Below, piece after piece: positions 8,959-21,796 of a stretch of DNA of 64,000 bases. The stretch is from assembly GCA_963835465.1 (NCBI GenBank), contig CAWIFR010000005.1, positions 372,001-436,000 on the forward strand, in the 5' to 3' direction. The position numbers and the translations under genes were made by a program. The notes under the pieces are model-generated. The model did not search any database. It had not been told where the DNA came from and saw only the letters and a list, made by a program, of their open reading frames with translations. Source of the stretch: Bog-756 sp963835465. Its GTDB lineage: Bacteria; Actinomycetota; Acidimicrobiia; Acidimicrobiales; RAAP-2. The first letter of the stretch is position 1. The number at the start of each line of letters is the position of its first letter.

Positions 8959-9682
8959 GATTCCAGCCTCGCAGAGAACATCATTCAACGCAACCCAGCG
9001 GAGTGGCCCGGCTATCCATAGGCAAAAATGGCGACAAATTGCCGGGGCGATTGCCGGACGAAGGGGGCCGGGCACGCGGCAATCGTCCCAAACCCCTTCC
9101 CGCGTTTGGGAGTTGGACCGCGGAGTTTGTGGTGGCCATTGATTGCTGGCCTCCCGAGTGGGCGGTCCCCTATTCAGGGGCAATCCTGCCTCTGGTCCGA
9201 TGGTTTTCCTTCTCCCTGCGGAGGGACGGCGTCTGCACGGCAAGGCACACTGCCCGCTCGATCCGTTCTATCGGGGCAAGGTATTCGTGAGCTATCCAAC
9301 TCGATGGGCGACCAAAGCAGGAACTGCGTGAACCGTCGACGGCCAGCCCCGACGCACCCGGTGACGGGGTCATGACGAGCGGACCGCATCGGCCATCCGC
9401 CCGACCGCGCCCGTCGATTTCCCTGTGTGGGTCGAGCTCCTTCCGGGGCGGAGTGGGGTGTATCCGGGGCCCGCGCAGGCCCACGGCTTAGGTGCTGTCT
9501 ACCCCGGTTGTCACTGGCCGGTGCCGCGCGGCGAGGCTCGGACCCCCGGAGCGCCAGGTGCCGGCACGCCGCCGGGTACGCTCGGAGACGGAGCCGTCCG
9601 GAGTTCGGGGACTGTCACGCCGCCCTCGGATCCCCACCGCCGGTCCATCCAACGACGACAGGATCAGGAGCGAAGCGAGCAC
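8959..9682. other. Long intergenic region upstream of purL
   Basis: About 720 bases without a convincing gene. It should hold the promoters of the divergent basic-protein gene and purL. It is less GC-rich than its surroundings near 8930-9060, carries a repeated ATTGCCGG word near 9038-9055 and a small CCCCT/AGGGG hairpin near 9168-9181. No tRNA, terminator with a T run or known riboswitch was recognised. Confidence 0.4.
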
Positions 9683-11994
<2,312 letters not shown>

Positions 11995-12020
11995 AGACCG
12001 GGGCCCGGCCCGTCGGGCCC

Positions 12021-12874
12021 TCAGCCGGCCGGCCGGCGGGCCTCGAGCAGGCCCAGCACCTTGTCGGGGACCTTGAGGTCGCCGCGTGCCGGTGCCCACC
12101 CGGAGGTCGGGCTTGATGGTGCCGTGGTGGTCGGACCCGCCGGTGGCCACCAGGTCGAAGCGACGGGCCAGGTGGCCGAGCTCGGTGCGCTGGCGCGGCG
12201 AGTAGCGGCCGTAGACGGCCTCGATCCCGGCGAAGCCGGCGTCGGCCAGCTCGCCGACCACCCGGGCCAGGTCGGCCCGCGCCAGGCCCAGGCTGTAGGG
12301 ATGGGCCAGGACGGCCACGCCGCCCGAGGCCCGGGCGAGGACGGCCACGTCCGACCCGGACAGTCGGGCCTTGGGCACGTAGGCCGGTCGGCCGTTGGCC
12401 AGGTAGCGGTCGAAGGCGTCGTCGACCGAATCGGCCGACCCCGGCCTCGACCAGGGCGGTGGCGAAGTGGGGCCGGCCCATGCCCTGCCTCGCCCCCGGC
12501 GATGGCCACCACCTGCTCGTAGGTGACCGGGAGGCCGAGGTCGCCCAACCGCTCGGCCAGGGCCAGGTTGCGGGTCCGGCGGTCGGCGCGGAGGCGGCCC
12601 AGCTCCTCGTCGAGCGGTCCGCCGTCCTCCTCGACGAAGTAGACCAGGACATGCATGCCTCCCGAGCGCGACCGGCCGGCAGGAGACCTCGCAGCCGGGG
12701 ACGAAGGTGATCCCGAGCTCGGCCGGCCCGGCGCCGGGCCGGCCCGGTTCCGGCCAGCGAGTCGTGGTCGGTGAGGGCCACCGCACTGCACCCGGCCTCG
12801 GCGGCCAGCTCCACCACCCGCGCGGGGGCGTCGCTCCCGTCCGACACGGTCGAGTGGGTGTGCAGGTCGATCAC
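12021..12874 (-). CDS. PHP-domain phosphoesterase (about five frameshifts)
   Basis: This protein resembles the YciV/RNase AM-type PHP enzymes, which hydrolyse nucleoside bisphosphates or short RNA. The metal-binding motifs can be followed across frames: MIDLHTHSTVSDGSDAP at the start, VALTDHDSLAG, ITFVPGCEVSC, MHVLVYFVEEDGGPLDEEL, VAVLAHPYSLG, and VATGGSDHHGTIKPD near the end. The chain closes with VPDKVLGLLEARRPAG, about 284 residues in all. The frame changes near 12740, 12670, 12490, 12430 and 12090. All catalytic motifs are kept, so the damage looks technical. It sits opposite the pur genes, between purL and purF. Confidence 0.75.
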
Positions 12875-13055
12875 ACCCGGGGACGCTACCGGGGAGACGG
12901 ACCTCGGACCGGAGGCCCACCCCGGGCCCCGCTCTCTGGGCGGCAGCCGGTGGATCGGACGCTCCGCCGCCGCTCACCCCCACTAGGCTGGAGTGGCACG
13001 ATGAGGTGATTGTGTGGCCTAATCGTGGCGAAGGACGAGCCCGACGACCCCCGGT

Positions 13056-14544
<1,489 letters not shown>

Positions 14545-14548
<4 letters not shown>

Positions 14549-15705
14549 CCGGGTCCGCCCCGGACCCGACCCTGCACCCGACCGATCCCCCGACTGCGGC
14601 GAGCGCCCGGCCCGGACCGGCGACCTACGCCGCCGCCGGGGTGGACATCGACGCCGGCGAGCGGGCCGTCGAGCTGATCAAGCCCCTGGTGGCCTCCACC
14701 CTCCGCCCCGAGGTGCTCGGCGGCCTGGGCGACTTCGGCGGCCTGTTCGCCCTGGACCCCGACCACCGGTTCGCCCAGCCGGTCCTGGTGGCCGGCACCG
14801 ACGGGGTGGGGACCAAGGCCCTGGTGGCCCAGGCCCTCGGGCGGTTCGACACCATCGGCATCGACCTGGTGGCCATGTGCGTCGACGACCTGGTCTGCCA
14901 GGGTGCCGAGCCGCTGTTCCTCCTCGACTACATCTCCTCGGGCGCGGTCGACCCGGCCCAGATGGCCGCGCTGGTCTCCGGGGTGGCCGACGGGTGCCGC
15001 CGGGTGGGGGCCGCCCTGCTCGGCGGCGAGATGGCCGAGCACCCCGGCGTGATGAAGCCCGGCGAGTTCGACCTGGTGGGCTTCGCCGTCGGGGTGGTCG
15101 AGCGGGACGAGATCCTGGGCCCGGCCCGGGTCCGGGCGGGTGACGTGCTGATCGGGCTGGCCTCCCCGGGACTGCGCTGCAACGGCTACACGCTGGCCCG
15201 CCACGTGCTGCTGGAGCGGGCCGGTCGCTCCTACGACGCCCCGGCGTGGCCCGGAGCCTCGGTGACCCTGGCCGACGAGCTGCTCCGGCCGTCGGTGCTC
15301 TACACGCCCGGCGGTGCTGGCGGCCATCGGGGCGGCCGAGGTCCACGCGGTGGCCCACATCACCGGCGGCGGGTTCGAGGGCAACGTCCCCCGGGCGCTG
15401 CCCGGCGAGGGCCTCCGGGCGGTGATCGACCGGGCCGCCTGGACGGTGCCGCCCATCTTCGGGGAGATCCGCCGGCGGGACAGGTGAGCCGACGACGAGA
15501 TGGCCCGGGTGTTCAACCTCGGCCTCGGCATGGTCATGGTGGTCGACCCCGGCAGCGTCGCCGATGCGCTGGCCGCCCTTCCGGCGCCGGTGTCGACGCC
15601 GCCGTGGTGGGCCGGGTGGACGAGGGCCGGCCGCGGGGTGCGAGTTCACCGGCCCGCCTTCTGGCCCGATGCCGGGCGGGACCGGCGGGCCCGTCGCCGG
15701 CGTGA
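14545..15705 (+). CDS. purM: AIR synthetase PurM (several frameshifts)
   Basis: PurM closes the imidazole ring of FGAM with ATP. The GTG start overlaps the purF stop. Family features are AAAGVDIDAGERAVELIKPL, VLVAGTDGVGTKALVAQALG, CVDDLVCQGAEPLFLLDYIS, GEMAEHPGVM and LIGLASPGLRCNGYTLAR. One extra G near 15312 shifts the frame; the continuation VAHITGGGFEGNVPRALP, then MARVFNLGLGMVMVV, lies in other frames. Further indels fall near 15480 and 15590, and the exact C-terminus is unclear. The stop at 15705 overlaps a GTG for pyrE. The core is fully recognisable, so the gene is probably functional in the organism. Confidence 0.9.
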
Positions 15706-16270
15706 GCGACGCCCTGCCGGCCACCGAGTTCGAGGCGCTCCGCGCCCACCTGCTGGAGCACTCGGTCAGACGGGGCGACTTCACCCTCAAGTCGGGCCGG
15801 AAGAGTTCCTGGTTCATCGACTCGAAGCAGACCGTGTGCCGCCCCGAGGCCATGGTCCTGGTGGCCGACGGCGTCCTGTCGGTCATCCCGGCCGACGCCG
15901 ACGCCATCGGCGGGCTGACCATGGGCGCCGACCCGGTGGCGTTCGTCACCGCCGGGGTGGCCGCCACCCGGGGCGGCGGCTCAAGGCGTTCAGCGTCCGC
16001 AAGGAGGCCAAGGACCACGGCGGGGGTGGCCGCATCGCCGGTGCCCTCGATCCCGGGGACCGGGTGGTGGTCACCGAGGACACCGTGACCCGGGGCACGT
16101 CGCTGCTCGAGGCGGCCCACGCCGTCATCGAGGCGGGGGCGGTGCCGGTGCTGTTGGTGGCGGTGGTCGACCGCGGCGGGACGGTGGCGGCCATGGCCGA
16201 GGCCGAAGGGCTCCCCTTCCGGGCCCTCCTCACCGCGCCCGACCTCGGCTTCGCCTACGAGGGGGCCTGA
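15702..16270 (+). CDS. pyrE: Orotate phosphoribosyltransferase (one frameshift)
   Basis: PyrE converts orotate and PRPP to OMP in pyrimidine synthesis. The GTG start overlaps the end of purM. FTLKSGRKSSWFIDSKQ and GGLTMGADPVAF are family segments, and VVVTEDTVTRGTSLLEAAH is the PRPP-binding loop. A missing base in the G/C run near 15972 splits the gene; restoring it gives RGRRLKAFSVRKEAKDHG and 190 codons, a normal length. Ending a purine operon with a pyrimidine gene would let PRPP-using enzymes be expressed together, which is an inference from position. Confidence 0.88.
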
Positions 16271-16279
16271 CCCGGTCGG

Positions 16280-16622
16280 TCAGCCCGGTCGGGTCAGGGT
16301 GATGGCGCGTTCGGGGCAGGCCACCACACACAGTCCGCAGGCGTGGCAGTCGGAGGCGTTGGGCGTGTAGGCGGTCACCAAGCCGTGGGCCCGCACCTTC
16401 ACTCGGCTGAAGCGACCCAACCGGGCGTAGTCGGCGTCCTCGATGCGGCGGACCTCGAAGACCGTTGGGACAGACGTCGACGCAGTCGCGCTTTCCCTCG
16501 CACCGGGCGTGGTCGACGACCGGGACGAAGGCGCCACCCGGGGCCGAGCACCGCTCACCCGGACGATCCGGATGGGCGGCGGCCCGGCGCTGCTTGGCCA
16601 GTCGCTCGGCGTCGGGGCTCAC
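16280..16622 (-). CDS. Two-cluster 4Fe-4S ferredoxin (one frameshift)
   Basis: This is a small electron carrier. The first part has CEGKRDCVDVCP and the second CHACGLCVVACPERAITL, the two Cys-rich cluster sites. One extra A near 16467 separates them, and removing it joins VDVCPTVFEVRRIEDADY and gives about 113 residues. The GTG start overlaps the stop of the upstream padR gene (GTGA), so the two are co-transcribed and probably translationally coupled. The electron-transfer partner is not evident. Confidence 0.8.
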
Positions 16623-17344
16623 GCGCCGGGTGCGGGCCCGGTCGGCTCGGCGGGTGCCGCCGGCTCCGTGGCGGAGGCACCGTCGGCCAGCACCAGGTAG
16701 ATGCGGCGCCGGGTGTCGGCCAGGATCTCGCCGACGGCCTTCACCTGGCGCTCGCTGCCGGACCGGCCCGCCTGCATGGCCGCCGCCGCCACCTCGACCA
16801 TGAGGCCTCGGAGGTCGACCAGGGAGCGGTTGGCCCCCTTGGCCGCCCGCTCCCAGGGAGCCGGTCCCTCGCCGGCCTCGTCGGCCAGGGCCCGGCCCTC
16901 ACCGGTCAGGCTGAAGACCCGCCGCCCTTCGGCCTTGTCCGCGGTGACCAGCCCCTGGTCCTCCAGGGCCTGGAGCGTGGGATAGACCGAGCCGGGACTG
17001 GGGCGCCAGACGCCACCGCTGCGTTCGGTCAGCTCGGTGATGATCTGGTAGCCGTGCATCGGCTCCTCGGCCAGGAGGGCGAGGATGGCCGCCCGGACGT
17101 CACCCCGTCCCCGCTTGGGGCCGCGGCCGAACATCGGGGGGCCGAAGCCCGACCCCATCCCTCCGTGGCGCCCGCCCCCGAAGCCGAAGGCGTCGTCCCG
17201 GCCCCTGTCGCGGCCGCCGCCCCGCCCCCTGGGGGCACCGCCGAAGCGGTCGTACCGATCCCCTCGACCGCCGGGGCCGGGGCGATCCCCCCGGGTGGGG
17301 CGGGTTCCTGCGTGTGAGTCGTCAAAGTGCTTGTGTCCGTGCAT
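16619..17344 (-). CDS. PadR-family regulator with a Gly/His/Arg-rich N-terminal extension
   Basis: The winged helix covers roughly residues 80-160 (DVRAAILALLAEEPMHGYQI, SGGVWRPSPGSVYPTLQALE, KAEGRRVFSLTGEG), and a helical C-terminal region follows. The first 78 residues or so are low-complexity, starting MHGHKHFDDSHAG and running through repeated Gly-Arg and Gly-Phe stretches. The ATG at 17344 follows AAGGAGAACAGCTG, a clear ribosome binding site, so the extension is translated. A palindrome at 17432-17441 is a likely autoregulatory operator. The gene is coupled to the ferredoxin gene behind it. Metal or redox sensing is possible but unproven. Confidence 0.85.
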   Translation of the reverse strand: MHGHKHFDDSHAGTRPTRGDRPGPGGRGDRYDRFGGAPRGRGGGRDRGRDDAFGFGGGRHGGMGSGFGPPMFGRGPKRGRGDVRAAILALLAEEPMHGYQIITELTERSGGVWRPSPGSVYPTLQALEDQGLVTADKAEGRRVFSLTGEGRALADEAGEGPAPWERAAKGANRSLVDLRGLMVEVAAAAMQAGRSGSERQVKAVGEILADTRRRIYLVLADGASATEPAAPAEPTGPAPGA

Positions 17345-17431
17345 CAGCTGTTCTCCTTGAGGTTGTGCCCGGCCGGCGGATTGCCGACCGGCGGCTTGTT
17401 GAGCGGCAGTACGACCGCTCACGTAAGATAA

Positions 17432-17445
17432 CGATATATCGCGAT
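17432..17445. promoter_or_regulatory. Palindromic candidate PadR operator
   Basis: CGATATATCG at 17432-17441 is a perfect palindrome, overlapped by ATCGCGAT at 17438-17445, in an AT-rich patch about 90 bases upstream of the padR start. Short AT-rich palindromes in the own promoter are usual for PadR-like repressors. The assignment is by position. Confidence 0.45.
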
Positions 17446-17635
17446 GGTCTGGATGTCAAGGCCCTGTCGGCCATGAGCGGGAGCCGAAGTGGCCAGGAGA
17501 TGACGGGGGAGCACCCCGGTACCCGCCGACGCCGTGACCATGACCGGTCGGCCGGGTGTGGACCCATGCCCTGCGGCGCGGCCGCTCCGGGTCTACGGCC
17601 GCTGACCGGCACCTACTCCGGGTCGGGGGGACCGG

Positions 17636-18691
17636 TCAGCCGGCGCGGTAGGCCCCGACGATGGGTCGGAGCTCCCGGGGAGTTGCTCCGTGCATGATCA
17701 CGCCGTCGCACCCCATGGCCAACTGCTCCCGCACCGCTGCGGCGCACTGCTCCGGGGTCCCGGTGGCGCTGGGCGCCAGCCACTCGTCGGGGATGAGGGT
17801 GGCGATGTGCTCCAGCTGGGCGGTGGTGGCGCGGGCGTCGATGCCCCCGAGGAATCCCGCCACCATCTCGTCGGCCCGGAACCGCTGGAGGACGGCCGGA
17901 TCCCATCCGTTGGTCCGGACCAAGAGGTCCCCGTAGCCCTGGAGGTAGGAGGCGAGGCGCCCCACCGACTTCATCAGCCGGAGATCCTCGTCGATGTGGT
18001 CCCCGATGGTGGCCAGGCACGACCACACCTGGACCCGGTCGGGGTCGCGCCCGGCCCGCTCGGCCGACTCCTTGACGGTGGCCACGCACCGCCGGGTGGT
18101 CTCCTCGGTGAAGTAGGTGTGGAGGATGACCCGGTCGAAGCGGCGACCGCCCAGGGCCAGCGAGTGCGGCCCGAAGGCCACGAGGCCCAGGGGGATCTCC
18201 TCGTCGATGTCGGCCAGGTAGAGCACCGGATACGACCCGCACGGACCGTCGTGGCCGACGATGGCCTCGCCCCGGAAGAGCCGCCGCATGATGTCGGCGA
18301 AGTCCTCGAGCTGGGCGGTGGTCACCCGGGGGATGCCGTAGGCGTCCTGGATGACGGGGATCCCCCGTCCCAGGCCGAGCACGAATCGGCCGCCGGTGAG
18401 GCTCTGCATGGTCCGGGCCATCCCGGCGGTGATCATGGGGTGGCGGGTGTTGTGGTTGGTGGCGGCGGTGACGACGGACAGCCGCTCGCTCACCGCCCCG
18501 GCGGCCCCGGCGAGGACACCGGCCTCCTTCTTGTCGAAGCGCTCGGAGATGAAGACCGAGCCCAGGCCCAGCTCCTCGCCCAGCCTCACCTCGTCGACCA
18601 GGTCACGGGACGAGGCGGCCTGCCCGGCCAACGTGTAGAAGCCGAGCTCCTCGAGCGCCGCCTCGGGCCGTTCGTCGCGGTGGGTCGTCAC
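17636..18691 (-). CDS. LLM-class, probably F420-dependent oxidoreductase
   Basis: This is a luciferase-like TIM-barrel oxidoreductase of 351 residues. The start chosen is GTG at 18691, preceded by GAGGAG. Characteristic segments are LGFYTLAGQAASSRDLVDEV, VFISERFDKKEAGVLAGAA, VVTAATNHNTRHPMITAGM, LTGGRFVLGLGRGIPV and, near the end, PEQCAAAVREQLAMGCDGVI. It resembles the TIGR03857-type group found in actinobacteria that make coenzyme F420. The substrate is unknown. The gene stands alone on the minus strand. Confidence 0.8.
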   Translation of the reverse strand: MTTHRDERPEAALEELGFYTLAGQAASSRDLVDEVRLGEELGLGSVFISERFDKKEAGVLAGAAGAVSERLSVVTAATNHNTRHPMITAGMARTMQSLTGGRFVLGLGRGIPVIQDAYGIPRVTTAQLEDFADIMRRLFRGEAIVGHDGPCGSYPVLYLADIDEEIPLGLVAFGPHSLALGGRRFDRVILHTYFTEETTRRCVATVKESAERAGRDPDRVQVWSCLATIGDHIDEDLRLMKSVGRLASYLQGYGDLLVRTNGWDPAVLQRFRADEMVAGFLGGIDARATTAQLEHIATLIPDEWLAPSATGTPEQCAAAVREQLAMGCDGVIMHGATPRELRPIVGAYRAG

Positions 18692-18745
18692 GGGTCTCGC
18701 TCTCCTCGGGGTGCCGGACCCGAAGGGTACCAACGGGTCCCCCGG

Positions 18746-18997
18746 CTACACCGGCTCGGTGTCCTCCACATAGGGCACGGGATGGTTCCCACCGAGCTCG
18801 ACGAAGCGCTCATTGAGGGCGTGGGCCAGGACGTCATGGTCGTGGGGGCTGGGGGTGAGGGCTCCGTAGAGGAACGCCTCCATCTGGAATGCCGAGCTCA
18901 TCCCACCCAGCTCGAAGTAGCGCAGCCAGAGCTCCCCACGGGTCAGCCCGGCGTCCCGTCGGTGCCGGTCGAAGTGGTCGGGTTGTTCTTCAGCCAT
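18746..18997 (-). CDS. Small conserved hypothetical protein behind a GAF-ANTAR gene
   Basis: The 83-residue product has the core LWLRYFELGGMSSAFQMEAF and ALNERFVELGGNHPVPY. I recall this core from small actinobacterial proteins of unknown function. It has no signal peptide or membrane segment. Its ATG overlaps the 3' end of the upstream GAF-ANTAR gene by eight bases, so it is probably translated with that regulator and may act with it. No function is assigned. Confidence 0.7.
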   Translation of the reverse strand: MAEEQPDHFDRHRRDAGLTRGELWLRYFELGGMSSAFQMEAFLYGALTPSPHDHDVLAHALNERFVELGGNHPVPYVEDTEPV

Positions 18998-19745
18998 CGA
19001 AGGCCTCCCCTCTGGTCGGACCGCGGGGAGTGTCCCGGGTGGAGCCGACGATCTGCTCGGCCCGGGACCGGAGGGACCGACCCGTACGTTGCGAGTGGAC
19101 GCGGAGCGCCGTGAAGGCGGCCTCCTCGGTGAGGCGCTCCCGCTCCATCAGCACGCCCTGGGCCTGGGCGATGATCTCGCGGGAGCGGAGGGAGGCCTGG
19201 AACCGTTCGGACCGCTGGTCCTCGGGGGCACCGACCCCGGCATCGGCCAGCAGGGCCGATGCCTCGGAGGCAAACTTCATGGCCAGCCGCTGATCATCGG
19301 TGGTGAAGGCCAACGGCCGGTGGGAGTAGATGTTGATCGCACCGACCGGTTGCCCCCACGTCACCAAGGGGGAGGACAGGATGGCCCGGATGCCCAGTGC
19401 CATGGCCTTGGGCGTGAAGGCCGGCCAGCGGAACTCTGCGGCCAGCGAGGGCGAGTGGAACCACCGGCCCCGGTTGGACGCATCCACGCAGGGACCCTCG
19501 CCGGTGGCGTACTGCTGGGTATCCATGTCGAGCACGGTCTGGTCGCTGGCCGCAGCCGTCGCCAGCCTGCCGTGCCGTCGGAGGGACACGCTCACGCCGT
19601 CCGCCCCGCCCACCGTGGTCCGGGCCAGTTCGACCACGAGGTGCAGCGTCGCGTCGACCAGGTCGTCGTCCGTCGGCAGGGAGGTGGCGCCGCCGCCGGC
19701 CGGGGGCACCGAGGACGCCTCGCCGGACCCGCCAGGCCCCGTCAT
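18990..19745 (-). CDS. GAF-ANTAR RNA-binding antiterminator regulator
   Basis: The 251-residue protein has a GAF sensor domain at about 30-165 (ATGEGPCVDASNRGRWFHSP, MALGIRAILSSPLVTWGQPV, GAINIYSHRPLAF) and a C-terminal ANTAR domain at about 180-240 (SREIIAQAQGVLMERERLTE, then EEAAFTALRVHSQRTGRSLR). ANTAR domains bind paired RNA hairpins to prevent termination. The ATG at 19745 is the first one before the GAF domain. It diverges from a second GAF-ANTAR gene at 19971, with 225 bases between them. The ligand and RNA targets are unknown. Confidence 0.88.
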   Translation of the reverse strand: MTGPGGSGEASSVPPAGGGATSLPTDDDLVDATLHLVVELARTTVGGADGVSVSLRRHGRLATAAASDQTVLDMDTQQYATGEGPCVDASNRGRWFHSPSLAAEFRWPAFTPKAMALGIRAILSSPLVTWGQPVGAINIYSHRPLAFTTDDQRLAMKFASEASALLADAGVGAPEDQRSERFQASLRSREIIAQAQGVLMERERLTEEAAFTALRVHSQRTGRSLRSRAEQIVGSTRDTPRGPTRGEAFDG

Positions 19746-19970
19746 GAGCGCGACGGGGAGAAGTCGGGCAGTCGCTTGCAACGCCAGCGCGGGTCTAACA
19801 GCACAGAATTTCCGGCTTTCCGGATCGCCGGCCCTCGTTGCAGAAGGCTCTGCAATCGTACCAGGCACCCTCCTGGTCCCGGCCCCGCGGGCGGTTCGGT
19901 CGGGCCGAATCTGATTGAGTATCGGGGTCGAAGGTGAGAAGCTGACAGTGACGACAAGGAATGAGGACCG

Positions 19971-20720
19971 ATGGGTGACGACGCAGTTCCGCCCGCCGAG
20001 GTCGATCCGTCCGCCGAGCTCGTGGCCACGGTGGCCCAGACGGTGAGCCTCTTTGCCGCCGGCGGCGTGCAGGAGACCCTTGACCTGGTGGTCGGCTTGG
20101 CGGTGAGCACCATCGAGGGGTGTGAGTACGCCGGCATCTTTCTGCTGGAGGGCCAGGCCGTCACGACGCCGGTGTGCACCGACGCGGTGGTGGTGTCGAT
20201 CGACGCCCTCCAGCACGCCAGCGGTGAGGGTCCGTGCCTCGACGCGTTGTCGGGAACCGGCCTCTTCTACGCCGAGGACCTCATCGACGATGCCCGGTGG
20301 CCGGTCTTCGGGCCGGAGGCGGTGGGCCAGGGCGTGCGCAGCCTGCTGGCTGTGCCCCTGAAGCTCAACGGCGCGCCCGGCGCCCTCAACCTCTACGCCC
20401 GGCTGCCGAATGCCTTCGGCCCGGTCGACCAGGGCCGGGGGCTGCTGCTGGCCACCCTGGCCGGGCTGGCGTTCACCGCGGCCCAGTCCCACGAGGAGGA
20501 GGAGCGCAAGGCCATCCAGCTCCAGGCGGCCCTGGCCACGCGGGAGATGATCGGGCAGGCCCAGGGCATCCTGATGGAGCGGGAACGCGTCTCGCCCGAC
20601 CAGGCCTTCGACATCTTGCGGCAGGCCTCGCAGCACCTGAACATCAAGCTCAGGATCGTGGCCCAGGCACTGGTGGACACCGGCGAGCGCCCCGACACCG
20701 GGCGCCCTCCGGGCAGCTGA
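19971..20720 (+). CDS. GAF-ANTAR RNA-binding antiterminator regulator
   Basis: The 249-residue protein is a paralogue of the divergent gene. The GAF domain shows GCEYAGIFLLEGQAVTTPV, HASGEGPCLDALSGTGLF, SLLAVPLKLNGAPGALNLY. The ANTAR domain near 185-240 shows TREMIGQAQGILMERERVSP and DILRQASQHLNIKLRIVAQA. The two proteins share the A-S/T-GEGPC-D-A motif at the GAF sensor pocket, so they may sense related signals. A GntR regulator follows after 21 bases. Confidence 0.88.
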   Translation: MGDDAVPPAEVDPSAELVATVAQTVSLFAAGGVQETLDLVVGLAVSTIEGCEYAGIFLLEGQAVTTPVCTDAVVVSIDALQHASGEGPCLDALSGTGLFYAEDLIDDARWPVFGPEAVGQGVRSLLAVPLKLNGAPGALNLYARLPNAFGPVDQGRGLLLATLAGLAFTAAQSHEEEERKAIQLQAALATREMIGQAQGILMERERVSPDQAFDILRQASQHLNIKLRIVAQALVDTGERPDTGRPPGS

Positions 20721-20741
20721 GCCACGCGGGGAGCGCCCCGT

Positions 20742-21155
20742 ATGAAGGGGGTGGATCGGACGGCCGGCACCGACCTCGTTGTGCTGGACCCGACGTCGGC
20801 GGTGCCGCCGTTCGAGCAGGTGCGCTCTCAGATCGCCCGGGCCATCGACCAGGGCGTGCTGCCACCGGCCACCCGGCTACCCACCGTGCGGTCCCTGGCC
20901 GCCTCGTTGGGGCTCGCCGTCAACACGGTGGCCCGGGCCTACCGGGAGTTGGAGCTCGAGGGCCTGGTCGCCACCGAGGGCCGTCACGGCAGTTTCGTGG
21001 CCGGGGAGTCGTCGGTGGCCCGGGAGCAGGCCGCCATCGAAGCGAGGGCGTTCATCGCCCGGATGCGGGACCTGGGCATCGGCGAACGGGAGATGCTGGC
21101 CATCCTGCGCGGCGCGACCGATGACGGGTGGGGAACCAGGGACGCCCCCGGCTGA
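20742..21155 (+). CDS. Short GntR-family (YtrA-type) regulator
   Basis: The 137-residue protein is a GntR winged helix with a short C-terminal helical tail, as in the YtrA subfamily, which usually controls ABC transporters. Diagnostic residues are PPFEQVRSQIARAIDQGVLP, LPTVRSLAASLGLAVNTVAR and YRELELEGLVATEGRHGSFV. No transporter lies beside it here; the nearest is the ABC-2 exporter at 25.5 kb. The position just behind a GAF-ANTAR gene suggests co-transcription. Confidence 0.82.
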   Translation: MKGVDRTAGTDLVVLDPTSAVPPFEQVRSQIARAIDQGVLPPATRLPTVRSLAASLGLAVNTVARAYRELELEGLVATEGRHGSFVAGESSVAREQAAIEARAFIARMRDLGIGEREMLAILRGATDDGWGTRDAPG

Positions 21156-21191
21156 TGTGACCCCGGGGTGGGCCCGGGTAAGTTCGCCCGT

Positions 21192-21452
21192 ATGGCCGAC
21201 GACCATCCCGACCTCAGGTTCGAGGCGACCGCCGGGGGCTTCGAGGTGCACTACTCGGACCGTCTTGTCGCAGAGTACCGCGAGCTGGTCGACGAGTCGG
21301 CCGACTGGCTGGAGGACCAACTGGGTGTGTGCAACCTCGGTCAGGTCGACGACAAGGTCCTCCTGGCCGACGGCCACCTCACCGAGGCGATCGAGCGCGG
21401 CCTGACCGACTGGTGGCGCTCCCGGGTCTCCGACCTCGAACTGGCCGAGTAG
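21192..21452 (+). CDS. Small hypothetical protein
   Basis: The 86-residue product starts MADDHPDLRFEATAGGFEVH and is acidic, with SADWLEDQLGVCNLGQVDDK and LTEAIERGLTDWWRSRVSDL. It has codon use like its neighbours and no membrane segment. ATG at 21192 is preferred over a start 24 bases upstream because the conserved-looking part begins there. It precedes the convergent tRNA block. The function is unknown. Confidence 0.5.
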   Translation: MADDHPDLRFEATAGGFEVHYSDRLVAEYRELVDESADWLEDQLGVCNLGQVDDKVLLADGHLTEAIERGLTDWWRSRVSDLELAE

Positions 21453-21524
21453 TGGCGTGGGCCGTACCGGGCCCAGGGATCCAGGCGCTGTCCGGCCCGG
21501 AGGCCCAGGCGTCGCCTCTCCTGG

Positions 21525-21597
21525 TGGTCGGGACCGGCGTCGATCCGGTGACCTCGCGCTTTTCAGGCGCGCGCTCTACCAACTGAGCTACCCGACC
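21525..21597 (-). tRNA. tRNA-Phe (GAA)
   Basis: The cloverleaf is complete: acceptor GGTCGGG pairs with CCCGACC, D-arm GCTCAGTTGGTAGAGC, anticodon loop CTGAAAA with GAA. The T loop reads ATCGACG instead of the usual TTC start, so position 54 is A. CCA is not encoded. It is the last of three tRNAs in tandem on this strand. Confidence 0.9.
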
Positions 21598-21619
21598 TCG
21601 ACTCGGCGAACCGAGGTGG

Positions 21620-21694
21620 CGGACCTGACGGGATTTGAACCCGCGACCTCCGGCTTGACAGGCCGGCGTGCACTCCAAACTGCACCACAGGTCC
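21620..21694 (-). tRNA. tRNA-Asp (GTC)
   Basis: Acceptor GGACCTG pairs with CAGGTCC, the anticodon stem-loop is CCGGC-CTGTCAA-GCCGG with GTC, and the T loop is a normal TTCAAAT. It lies 22 bases downstream of the next tRNA in the cluster. Confidence 0.95.
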
Positions 21695-21723
21695 CCAACC
21701 AGCACTGGCGCTGGGGAATACCG

Positions 21724-21796
21724 CACCCCCAACGGGATTCGAACCCGTGTTACCGCCTTGAAAGGGCGGCGTCCTAGGCCGCTAGACGATGGGGGC
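21724..21796 (-). tRNA. tRNA-Glu (TTC)
   Basis: Acceptor GCCCCCA pairs with TGGGGGT, the anticodon stem-loop is CCGCC-CTTTCAA-GGCGG with TTC, and the T loop is TTCGAAT. It is the first of the three tandem tRNAs on the minus strand. Confidence 0.95.
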
